Made by a program: the position numbers and the translations under genes
Shown here: in pieces, positions 25,781 through 36,846 of the stretch
How the letters are laid out: the number at the start of each line of letters is the position of its first letter
Numbering within the stretch: the stretch's first letter is position 1
Origin: Apricaphanius iberus
Taxonomy: Eukaryota; Chordata; Actinopteri; Cyprinodontiformes; Aphaniidae
NCBI GenBank assembly: GCA_028564705.1
Contig: JAPXFQ010002429.1
Location: 1,240,001-1,304,000, forward strand
Direction of reading: 5' to 3'
Length of the DNA: 64,000 nt
The notes under the pieces: model-generated
Database searches by the model: none
The model's input: only the letters and a program-made list of their open reading frames with translations
What the model was told of the DNA's origin: nothing

Positions 25781-25904
25781 CTGTGATGGCCTGGCTACCT
25801 GTCCAGGGTGTACCCCGCCTTTCGCCCGCTGACAGCTGGAGATAGGCACCAGCCACCCCGCGACCCCTGGAGGACTAAGCGGTTCAGAAAATGGATGGAT
25901 GGAT
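25781..25904 (+). mobile_element. 5'-truncated retroelement 3' tail with target duplication
   Basis: The motifs CTGTCCAGGGTGTACCCCGC and TTCGCCCGCTGACAGCTGGA, ending in an ATGGATGG tail, are the common fish LINE/SINE 3' end of RTE type. It is flanked by perfect 11-bp repeats GGTCACCAAGG at 25770-25780 and 25905-25915. Confidence 0.88.
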
Positions 25905-25915
25905 GGTCACCAAGG

Positions 25916-28900
25916 TGAATTGGTTTAGTCCTGACTCCTGGTCATGAGTGATATAATCTATAGTCATAACTAACTGCATAATTTAGAAGAAACAAAGGAG
26001 CTATTTTTTTTCTAAATGTTTACATTTAGTATGTAAGGGCATGTTTATTAAAATTTTCAGTTCATGGATGTTTTTTAATAGTTATATTGTAGTCTATGGT
26101 GTTTTGATGTCAGTTTCAGTTACAATTGCAATTTCAGGGCCACTTCTAAAATATTTTTCCTCATCTTCTGTCCCTGTTCAGAATGAGCCAGGGGAGTAAG
26201 TCATTGTAGAACCTCCCCTGCTGCTTAGGGAAGTAAAAATGGCGGCTTCAGATGGTAGTGTTTGTGCAGCAGTTTGTCAATTCCTGAACAGTCAAAACTG
26301 ACAAAATATTCACTAACCCAGTCCAAAATGGTCTTTTTATTCCATTGACAGGCTCTGTCTCGAATATCCGGCATGTTTGTTCAAGCGTTTGCCTCATCTT
26401 GTGCAGATTAATGAAGCCTTTCTCGTATCAGTGACGTACATGTGGATTAAATCCGACATAACCAATTATATTGTTCTCAAAAACATCAGATATGTATCAG
26501 GTTTAGTGCCACATATGTAATTGAACAGGGCCGTATTAAATATGTTTATGCAATTTTTCATTTGTTTGATTGAATGTGGAATATACTGAATCAATAATTG
26601 GGTTCACGAGTCTCCTCCACAATTAATATTATTCCTGGTCCACGTAAGATGAATCTGTATGAATACATGCTATTTAAATGTTTCAATGTAACAAAAGAGA
26701 ATAACAAAAAACAGGCAGTTAAAGTAAAAGCTTTGTTTTTTGTTTATTAAAGTTGCTATGAAGACTTATTTAAAGGTAAAAAGTCCAAGACTACTTTTCT
26801 TCCCTTTTTAAAATATTTTTTTTCAAACAATGACAAATAAACTACAGAAAGGCAATAATGACCTGAAAAGGTAATTATGTATTTGAAAGTTGTCTTTTTT
26901 TTGTCAGCTGGAAACGAGAAGGAAGAGCACGTTTTGTGGAAGTTCATATCAGTTTTTTTTCTAGTCATTGCTCTTGGTAATTTCATACCACAGATACAAT
27001 GAGGTCATCAACATAATTTTTCATATTGCTATATCTGTAAAAGATTCTTGATTTTTCTTTTTTTGACCCTTCTTTAGTTGTTGCTGTTAGATTAATTGAC
27101 TACAAACATTCTACATTTTTCTATTTAATGAAACATTTATTTCGCCTCTTACTGGCAATTATTGAATCCTTCTGGCTTCTTTCTTATCCCCATGTTCTAC
27201 TTTAAATACCTTCTACTTTGATACGTTTTCATCATCCCTTATTTCTTAAGCGTGACACAATTGTCTATGTTCCCTAACAGACACATTGTTGAAAGAGAAG
27301 AAAGGCTAAGAAATACTGACATTCAGGCATCTTGGAATATTTTGGCAAGTGCAACAGTCTTGTTATACACACAAATCAGTAGGTAAAAAGCCCAAAAAAG
27401 ACGACAAAAGAAGACAAGGAATTAGTTGTCAAGTAAGCGGACGGGTATCTGCCAGGACTGCACTAAAACAGGACGAAGAAAGGGAACATACAATGTAGCA
27501 AATGGGGGGTAGCAGGATGAGAAAGGAAACAAGATGAGGGATAAAATAAAGGGGAGAGAAGAAGCTGGGTGTGCTGGGTGCAAGCAAAGTCCCGAGAAAT
27601 GAATTTCAGAGCCAACATAAAGCAGAAGCATTTAAACAAAGCAAATATAAAATATTCATAGCCAGAGGACATTTTAAATACATGGAAGGGAAAGAAAGCA
27701 TTGTCTATGTGATGCTGGCTTCTTTCATGTGTACAAATGATTGAAATAGTTGTTATTATCCCACACTTGTCGATCAGTGGCAAAATGCCACAGAAACAAT
27801 GCCATGGAAAGTGGGCTAAGATTAGACCATTGTGTGAGCTTTCTTTAAAATCAGTGCCATGCATCTTTGGAGCCAATTCACCCACTTAGACATGCCTCTA
27901 ATTATATTTTTTCAGTCAGAGCCACTTGAGAATAAAAAAGGTTTCATCCAAAAAAAAAAAAAAAAATCTTTGTGATGTATACTTCATTATACCAGTGGTT
28001 TAACCCCAATTGTGGTCGCCCTACAACATATTAGTCAAGGGATTTAAAATTAACAATACAAAAATCACAATGTTTATTCATTTTGTCACTCTTGTTTTTG
28101 CATGCTTAATAAGACAACGGAAATGAAAAAATTAACCCATAAAAATAAAAAAAAAATAAAAAAATGATTCAAGAGGTTTGATCCCAGTGTGAACTACATT
28201 ACTTATTATATTTATAAATTCAAGGTCATCTTGCATTTATTTCTATCAACTGTCTATTTCATTGCTGTACGGACATATTCTTTGTTTAAATCTTTGGTTT
28301 CTAGGTAACTAATGTGCTACAATAAAATAAAGGAAAAATCCATATAGGAATTAGGTGCTATCAATATAAATCTAGTTTATTGAACTGAAAATATTAAATA
28401 ACGTACCAGAACAGGCAGACAACTAAGATCTATATATAAACTCTTAACAAATCTAACTTAGATTGACTTTAGATATTCTTTTTATCCTTTTCCTAAAATG
28501 TTAACCAGTACATGTAAACAGTCTATGTCGCTCTAGTTTTGGCATTCCTGCACTGCGTCTCAGTTAATTTTATTCATTTAAAAAAATCATAGCACTTTAA
28601 CATATTTCAGTGGACACACTTCTTCACAGATCAAGGACTACCAATGTTTCCATCTTAAGAACTGTTCTTAACCTTCCAGAGGGATGTTCCTGTTCTGACC
28701 TTTTTTCTCTCATAAATGCCTCCTTTTGTGTTCGTTCTCCATATATCCCAACCTCACAAAATGTCATGTAGTGACCAATTAATTTAAAAAAATGGAAGCC
28801 AAAACACAGACAAAAAAATAGCCGGCTCTGATGATTCACCTAAAAGAACCAGTTTTAGGAGCTTTTTGCTCACAAACAAATCACTGTCCATACAGTATCA

Positions 28901-30999
28901 TGGATATATTCTAGGAATGCTTTAGAATCCAAACTTATTTAAAATATAAACTTTATTATTGGGTTTTTAGTTTATTTTTGCTGTGGTTTACTCTCATGTT
29001 TTTAGAGTATTGTATTTCATTCTATTTTTAGGTACAATAATGCTATTGTTGCGAGCTTTGATATACATCGTTTTGTCATGTACATTTTATGATGTGCCAT
29101 AACATAATCTTATTGCACACAACAATATTGCCGACTGTGCTTAGATTGTGTACTTTCCCGACTTGTTACATTCCATATCACTTAATTTGCAGTATTCTTG
29201 TTTATAACCCTGTATATTCCCTTTGTTGTGTCTCATTTGCAGCTGCAGCAATCCAGTTTTTCTCATGGGGATTGTATAGTTCCATCTTCTACAGACATCA
29301 TTTAAACCATTGAAAAGATAATGCATCTACTGTGCCATTTTGCAAACAGGCAGTGGGAGGAGGCGTTGGTTTTAACAACTTACTGTAAAGAGGCAACAGC
29401 AGCAAAGCTCCCTCGACAGGCAGAAGCCCATCTGCTGACGTTTATGTTCTATCGACATGATTTCAGTGTTCACGCTGGAAATAAGCTTTTTTTTATCAGC
29501 GGTACAAACATTTACATGGTCCCACCACTCTCTTGATGATTCATATTTCTCTCTTCCTGTCATTTCAGTTTGTGTGTGGGGGTGTGCTTAGGCCAGGATA
29601 CGGTTCATGAATTATCTGCAATCAGCCAACACACCTGATGTCCACACAGTAATCAAACTCTGCACTGTGTGTACCTCAGTCTTATTTACCAGCCCTCGAA
29701 TTGGGAAACCTATTTTTCTTGTCTCCAGGATCTTGAGATTTAAAATAAATACAAAAATTAAAAAATCCTTGTCTTTATTTTCTAGCAAAAAGAGGTCTGC
29801 ATCGCTGCACTCCAGCTCCAAACCGTTTGGCCAACTCTGCACTCTGCCAGATTCAGTTTGGTATTCTCCTTCCAGCTGCCTTTTGCCCTGTCAGCCTTTA
29901 TCACCAATCAGCTCAGTTCAGTCTTCCACAACAAAACCTTAATAAATGAGACCCTTCTGCATCTAGAACTGTTTCTTAGATATGTGTGACCAGGATTTAA
30001 AGTACTGCCCTGTTTGCTACCTTGCCAGTTATGTAGAAAAACCTGCATAGACGCAGGAATTTGCACAAAACCGCCACAGTGCTGATGTGAAAGTATGGTG
30101 CACAATTAGACAAAGAAAGCTTTAGTAAGGGACAATCACCACTTTCCAGACAATGGGAGAATTAGGTTTTAACTCTATCACATATCTTTATGAGGTTTTA
30201 ATTTCATCACACAGTGTTCTTACATAAAACAGTCCTTAATTAAGCAGATTTAAAAGAATAAAAATCAGTAGGACTTTGCAGGAATTGTAAGTTATTTCAT
30301 GACTTATTAAACCTGCTTTCCCTGCACATATAATCTTTTTATACAGTGTGACCAATAAGCGGAAGAGGTATCCTAAAATATTAAGCTGTGGTGAAATATT
30401 ATTATTATTATTATTTTTTTATTTCATATGGATCGCCGATTAAATAATCTGGTGGTTTATTGTGTGCATGCAAACCATAATAAATTAAAGTTCTGGGGGG
30501 GAAAAATGTCCCAAATGACAGATGTATTTAAGTTTATGTTTAAAAAAGGAATGAAAAGTGTTGGACCTTTACATTTCAGTAAAATTCTTTAATGCACCAC
30601 TTGTCACAAAATATGTCCTCTTAAGGCACTTTATGAGGCAGATTTATATGTACTATACAGTCAATCCTATATAATAAATATTTTGAGCTGATTTTAATTC
30701 TTTTTTTCAATTTAATTGTAGTTGGGCTATAATCCAAACAAAGCAGGTTAAGGTTATTTTGCTAATTGTGCATGTGGCAACTTTGTAGAGGAACAGCTTC
30801 CTTTCAGCAGGAAGAAACCATCAGCATTACCATTGGTATAATCATCAAAACACTGGTCCATGATTATGTTCTCAGAGTAAAAAAATAAATAACCAGGGGG
30901 TAATCCACAACGCGAGCTCAACATATTGAGGCTCATTTGAAATATCCTCACTTGAATTAGCGTAACAGTTCACTGCAGGCTTCTTCAATTCCACCAACA
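25916..30999. other. Intronic DNA, no recognised gene
   Basis: AT-rich sequence with homopolymers (poly-A at about 27951-27966) and a short (TTA)n at about 30401-30416. The longest open frame (27463-27885, minus) shows no domain and is judged to be chance. Confidence 0.45.
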
Positions 31000-31345
31000 A
31001 TGCTCAGGCGAATTCGAACCGCGCTGATTCAACCGAGGCTCATGTGTGTCAACGCTACATTAAAGGCAGCCCCTGTCAATCGATGCTAGATTAGTGAGTA
31101 CAGAAGGAAAGAAAAGAGGCGCATTCTTCTCACAGTCTGAGAAAGACTTATTAATGTAGCCTATGAGCATCATAATTACACTATAACCAATGAGGGGAAC
31201 ACCAGCAGCATATGAAAGCTCGTCAAGCTGCATTATGTTATAATGTACATTGGATTATTACGGATGGTTTAGAGTGTGACCCTGAGCACTGAGAAGCGCT
31301 TCTAACTGTGATCTTTTAAATTGGGTAGGGCGAGATAATCTGCAG
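31000..31345. repeat. GGGCCTGAT-family fragment, copy C
   Basis: This segment is similar to about 530-870: GCTACATTAAA, AGCCCCTGTCAAT, ATGAGCATCA, ATAACCAATGAGGG and TGGGTAGGGCGAGATAATCTG follow in the same order. It ends about 100 bases before the Tc1 relic. Confidence 0.65.
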
Positions 31346-31864
31346 TTTGCTGTGAATTATTAAAATCTGAATATAACACATTACATAAAATTGCCGACCG
31401 GTTGAATGTGTTAGAACATGATTTAAGAAAGGATGTCAAATATTTATCAACTACACTACCGGTCAAAGTTTTAGAACAGCCCAATTTTTCCAGTTATTTA
31501 TTGCAATTTAAGCTACTGAAGTCCAGTGAATAGCTTGAAATGATACAAAGGTAACTGGTGAACTGCCAGAACTTTAAAAAAAGTAAGGTTACCCAAAACT
31601 GAAAAATAATGTAGACTGTAGATGTATACTAAAAAGTCTTTTTCAGGCAACCGAGAGAGGTTAACAATTTAAAGCTGTCCTAAAGTAGTCGGGGGTGATC
31701 GAGCCTTGAAAGTAGGGATGCACCGATCCGACTTTTTCAGTCCCGATACCGACATCAATGGCTGGATTTTGTATATCTGTCGATACCCTATACCAATCCG
31801 ATACTATTTGTGACAGTGTGGAGGTCCTGCCACTATGGCCCCAATACATCGTGTGCCCTGGCTG

Positions 31865-31955
31865 CTTGGCTGCAGGGATATCCCTTTGGCTGACTGGTTA
31901 GCGCACCTGACCTTTACCTGGAAATTGTGGGATCGAATCCCACCTGGGCCCTCGT
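31865..31955 (+). repeat. tRNA-like (SINE-head) block inside the hAT element
   Basis: An A-box-like TGGCTGACTGGTTAGCGC and a B-box-like GGATCGAATCC, with a GTGGG...CCCAC T-arm stem around the B box, indicate tRNA ancestry. The acceptor stem does not pair, so it is not called as a functional tRNA. It may be a SINE head captured by, or inserted in, the hAT element. Confidence 0.6.
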
Positions 31956-32000
31956 TGTGTACCTTGCCACATATTGTTGAATTAATAAACTGTATAACTT

Positions 32001-32034
32001 CTGGTGCCTTTCTTGAAGAGATTAAAGGCACCAG
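32001..32034. other. Perfect 11-bp stem hairpin downstream of the tRNA-like block
   Basis: CTGGTGCCTTT (32001-32011) pairs fully with AAAGGCACCAG (32024-32034) across a 12-base loop. The role is unknown; it may mark the 3' end of the tRNA-derived unit. Confidence 0.8.
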
Positions 32035-32428
32035 ACTTTAAAAACTAAACATAACTGAGACAAAATAACAGATATAAAATATAAAAGTACCAAAAAAATA
32101 AAATTTCAAGTGAAAAACTAATGTTTTTTTGGTGAATTTGTTGCAGATTTTCCCCATTTTGAGTATCGGTTCATGGTATCGGTTAAGTTTAACCGATACC
32201 AGTACATTAGGCAGTATCGGGGCCGATATCCGATACCAGTATCGGTATTGGTGCATCCCTAGTTGAAAGCAGGTGCTACTATTCCCTATAGGTGTTTTGA
32301 CTTTGCTGAATTACTTACAAACCCCCTCTGTCTGCATAAAAGTAGTGTCGGAACACACTGTGGTACCATACCATCATCAACATCAGTTGAACGGATTTTG
32401 CTCCAGCAAGTAGTGTGTTGCCATGAAA

Positions 32429-33432
32429 ATGGCGAGAAAAAGGCAGTTATCAATAGAAGAGAGACAGACCATCACAACACTTAAGAATGTAGGTCTTTGC
32501 TACAGAGAAATTGCAAAGAAAGTCGAGGTGTCAGTGAGTACATTTCCTTCACCATCAGAAGTAACTCGGAAACTGGTGCAAACTCTGACAGGAAGAGGCC
32601 AAAGCCACAACTGAATCAGAGGACAAGTTTCTGAGAGGTTAAAAGCTTGCGGCTCACAGGACAACTGCTTCAAGCACAGCTCAGTAGTGGTCGTAGTAAG
32701 CAAGTCTCAGTTTCAACAGTGAAGAGAAGACTTCGAGCTGAAAGGGGCAAGTTTGACAGGTCGAACTGCAGCAAGAAAACCATTGTTAATACCTCAGAAC
32801 AAGAAAAAGAGTTGTCTGGGCCATGAAACACCGCCATTGGACTACTAAAGAGTGGAAGAAGGTATTATGGACTGATGATCAAAATTGTAAATCTTTGGTT
32901 CATCATGCATGATCTTTGTACAGCGACAAGTCTGTGAAAGGATATTTCCACAGTGTGTGGCATCAACTGTCAAACATAGATGAGGTAGTGTGATGGTCTG
33001 GGGCTGTTTTGCAGGGTCGATGACTTGAACAGAGTGAGAGGCACCTTAAACCAAAACTGGTATCACAGCATTCTGCAGCGCCATGCAATACCCTCTGGTA
33101 TGTGACTGGTTGGTCAGGGGTTCATCCTTCAGCAAGATCATGACCCAAAGCACAAGTCCAAGCTGTGCCAGAACTACCTTAGGAAAAAAGAACAAGATGG
33201 TAAGCTTGAAAACATGGAGTTGCAAGCACAGTCTCCAGACTTAAACCCTATCAAGCTGGTTTGGGCTGAACTGGACAGAAGAGTGAAAGCAAAGCAACCT
33301 ACAAGTACCACACATTTATTGGAATTTCTGCAACAGATGTGGGAAGAACTTTCTAAAGAATATTTTCTTTCTGTTGTAAAAAGAATGCCTCGACTGTTCA
33401 GCTGTTGTATCTGCCATAGTTGGCTACTTTGA
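32429..33432 (+). pseudogene. Broken Tc1/mariner transposase, DD38E spacing with Glu replaced by Lys
   Basis: The relic starts MARKRQLSIEERQTI, close to the MARKRELSSETRQSI start of the intact copy at 11718, then is broken by frameshifts and stops from about 32570. Recognisable blocks include LWTDD near 32870 (first catalytic Asp region), QQDHDPKH near 33135 (second Asp), and QAQSPDLNPIKLVWAEL around 33220-33270. The catalytic Glu is read as Lys (PIKLV). The distance from the second Asp to that position is again 38 residues, so it belongs to the same family. The C-terminus ends near CCICHSWLL. It cannot make a functional enzyme. Confidence 0.88.
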
Positions 33433-33612
33433 TGAGTCAAAGGGTTATGAAAAATATTATTCTATAAATTGATTCTATGATTTATTTTTTTAACTCCAGT
33501 TTCTTGTTTGTTTTATGCCTTCATTTCAAAGTGTAATGAGTCAAACATCATAATTTTCAATGAGAAACTGGGGGAAAAAATCAGTGTGTTCTAAAACTTT
33601 TGCCCGTAGTAT

Positions 33613-36600
33613 AAATAAGAACAGTTTAAAGTCTTTAAAAATGTAATTTTACATTAATGATGTATTTAAATGTACAAGTATATTTTAACCAGTTTAAATG
33701 TACTATAAGGTTATGTTTAACACATTTAGACAGGCAAGAATGATGATTTTATGGTGTCATCTTAGAAAAAAAGTGATTTATTTGTAATTATTAATAGCTT
33801 GATTTCAGGAGCGACAATGGTGGAACAAAAAGCTTCTGGTAGCAAGTAAATATATAATACACAAATTTTCTTCAAAATGGTAAAAATATCATTTAATTGA
33901 ATACATAATTAAATAAGTAGAACTGGAGTTTGAAAAGATAAAACCTACATTTCACTGCATAATTTAACCACCAAAAAGAAAACTGCAGCTGCTTCAACCG
34001 CTGTAATAAGTTTATATTGGAGGGTGGGTGTGGTGAGGGAGAGAACAGCAGCAGAATACCAGCCCTGCAGTCTGATATCACCTGGATTTGATCAAGCTAA
34101 AATAAGCCTGACAGTTAGCTTGCTATGGAGCAGGCTTGTCAAAGAACATATGTTGCGGTAGTGAATGAGCCGGTTGGTTTTGCTTCATGGATACCCCTCA
34201 GCCTCCTCCAGGGTTAACATGATTGATCACTACATGATTTACATTTTTGGCTCTTCAGATTTTATATTTTAAAAGTAACAAAATATTTTACTTATGTGTG
34301 ATTTGGGGGGGTTAGAAGGGGGAATACAGATAAAGAAGACATAGAGCTAGATGAAGAGGAAGCCACACCAGATTCATTGATTCATTTGGAAACATTTTAG
34401 TTCTATTGAGTGCCTACTTTGTATGCCTATAAATTGTGATCTATAAAGAAACTACACAAGCATATAAGAAGTTTTATTTACATATAATTTACAGTGTTCA
34501 TATTTTAAATTTAAGCCACACAAAATATGAGGAGCCACCTGGAACTTAAAATGTTGGCTATTTTAAGTGAGCATAGTCAAAAGAAAAGTCTCCCCATAAC
34601 AGACGATATTCTCCTCACTACCTTGGATCCCCTTTTTCATATTTAGCTAAATGACCGTGCATGTAGCTGGGCTGCCTAAATTCATTTTCACCTGTCCTGA
34701 GAGCACATGAATTGATTGGGATATCCATGGAAAAATGCCAAACTAGGTGAGTGGCAAGTGTTTGACACTTTACTTGGTATTTTCCCGTTGAGAGGAATTA
34801 TTCCGTTCGGGCAAAGTGATAGATTGTCAAGCTGCCTCCCCTGCCTACCCCTTTCCCAGTGTCCGTACAAGGATAAGCAGGTACACAAACAGGTGGAGAC
34901 AGGGAGTAAATGTATAGACATTCTGTTATAAAAGTGTTTCTTAACTTTGTATTTTTCCAACAATAATTGTATCTTCTCAAATTCTGAGCGATTTTCTAAA
35001 TTGTTGGTATGACACTGCTATTGCAATAGTAGATATATCTATTTGAAGAGTTATTTACACATCTCTACCAAGATACTCTCTTAAAGGGTAGTGCCTTTTA
35101 CATTAATATACCATCGTCTGCACAGCACATTAACTAGTGTTAACACCTTGATTAAGATTAAACTAACATTTCTGCTTAGATAATTTTTTTACGCATAAAG
35201 TTATTCCTTCCTGCTTCTCCTGCACCATAGTTTGGCCTTGTGTAACTTCTGAGTCATGCGAGGTAAAGATTGCTGTTCTTGCCAAAGGGTGTTGAGTGGC
35301 TTTGAAAAGAGCACAGATGTATTTAACTGCCCCAGAAAGTAGCATTTCAACATGAGAGCAGAATCAAAGTATCAGGTAAATGCTTTCAACAAGGGTCATC
35401 ACAAAGAGGCTATTTGAAGGGACAGCAAAGGGTGGTTTCTCCACGTAATACCACACTGAAGAGGCTGGCAGAGCATGCCCAGGTATGTCCATTCCCAGGC
35501 CTGTACTGCAATAATCACCTACATCAAAACTAGTATCATTTCAGAGAGATGGTTGAGCAAGAGAGCCCAACATATTTTCAGGTACTTTTGTGCCTCTAAT
35601 GTATGCTCTTTCTTTTTTTCTTCTTTTTGTTCCAAAAAATACACATATTTTAATATAAGCAAGCCAACAGGTACCATGAAATACACAAATGGTTAAGCAA
35701 AAACATAAAAGATTTGGAAAAATGCCCACGCATTATAGTCTTAATCAGGACTTATTTAAACCATTAAGTCTCAGTATATGAGAAAAACTATTTCTGCCCA
35801 TGTGAGTCAACCTGTTACTTTTAAAATAAACAAACAAAGGTAGAAAAACTGAAACAAGACTGCAAAACCTGTAAATGCGCAAAATATTAGCAGTTCTGAC
35901 TTTTAACGATCAATCGATATGACGGCATTTTAGTTTTCTTGATGGGAAGAACAGAGACAGAAAGGCTGTGCTGTCATGATTCATTGACATCCTGAAATGA
36001 TCCCCTCTCAAAACAAATTATCTTGTTACTATTAATAATACTAATAATTAATATATAATTTCAGAGGAAAATCCAACAGCTGAGCCTTGATGAAAACAGA
36101 CAAAACCTCCTTGGAGACACAACCTAGTCAAACAAATGTGCAGGGATACTCTGTCCACTGAGCTGAGGAATGGGATATTCTGAGTCAAGTGGCCCAGAAC
36201 AAGTCATTGGGATGTGACACAATGAGACCCAAGGCCAAGAGTAGGGTGTCATAAATGTATCTCTTGCTGTTTTCTGGCATCAAGCAACTCCAGGCTTTAC
36301 TCAGTTGGAAATTATATTCTAAATTCAGACTGAAATCTTTTCAGAACATTTCAGTTGATCATACCTACGTTAAATTCTAAAAGTCTTGAACTGATCTAAA
36401 TGAGAACTCAATAATTCTACACACAGAAAATAGATACTTTAGAAAATAATTTGAGATTTAAAGCTGCACTGACAAATCTGCAAAACAATCTAGCTCGAAA
36501 CTTTTTTTTTCATGCCTCTTAACTTCCTAACATGGTGCAGCGCTGAATCTTTTGTGGACATAGAAAAGGAAAAAAATAATGAAGTGGTTCTACTGCCTCT

Positions 36601-36652
36601 ATATAAAATCCACAGCCAATAACATGGCTTGGTCACCAGAATAGCACACTTT
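33613..36652. other. Intronic DNA, no recognised gene
   Basis: AT-rich unique sequence. No repeat termini, RNA genes or domains could be supported. Confidence 0.4.
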
Positions 36653-36846
36653 TGGGCGACTGTTCCTCAGTGGTAGAGTAATAGTGGTAGAGCAATCGGA
36701 GGGTCGTAGGTTCGATTCAAGCTTCCTCCAGTCACATGTCGATGTGCCCCTGGGCAAGGCACTTAACCCCAAAAAAACATCGTCCTACCTACTGCTTTGA
36801 GTGGTCAGTATGACTTGAAAAGCGCTATATGAGTTCAGTCCAGTTT
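36653..36846 (+). mobile_element. tRNA-derived SINE
   Basis: The head has an A-box region (CTCAGTGGTAGAG) and a B box (GGTTCGATTC). The body reads CACATGTCGATGTGCCCCTG and GGGCAAGGCACTTAACCCC. The tail has GAGTGGTCAGTATGACTTG and AAAAGCGCTATAT. AGTGGTAGAG occurs twice (TAAT between) within the A-box region. Confidence 0.88.

Larger units (their letters stand above)
31713..32261. mobile_element. hAT non-autonomous element (TAGGGATGCACC termini) inside the Tc1 relic
   Basis: The 12-bp perfect inverted termini are TAGGGATGCACC at 31713 and GGTGCATCCCTA ending at 32261. The 8-bp target duplication is CTTGAAAG (31705-31712) and GTTGAAAG (32262-32269). Multiple CGATACC/GGTATCG motifs near both ends are characteristic of this fish hAT group. 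The centre contains a tRNA-like block. Confidence 0.88.
31454..33611 (+). mobile_element. Decayed Tc1/mariner (DD38E-type) element with nested hAT
   Basis: The left terminus CACTACCGGTCAAAGTT begins at 31454 after TA. The right terminus, TTCTAAAACTTTTGCCCGTAG, is its diverged inverse, ending near 33611 before TA. The interior holds a broken transposase and a 549-bp hAT insertion at 31713-32261 in the 5' untranslated part. The terminus resembles that of the element at 11306. Confidence 0.85.

Noticed and set aside
27463..27885. 140-codon open frame on the minus strand
   Set aside because: Composition is Phe/Cys/His-rich without domain features and nothing around it supports a gene.
31865..31955. 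Functional tRNA gene
   Set aside because: A- and B-box-like elements exist but the acceptor stem does not pair and it lies inside a hAT MITE.
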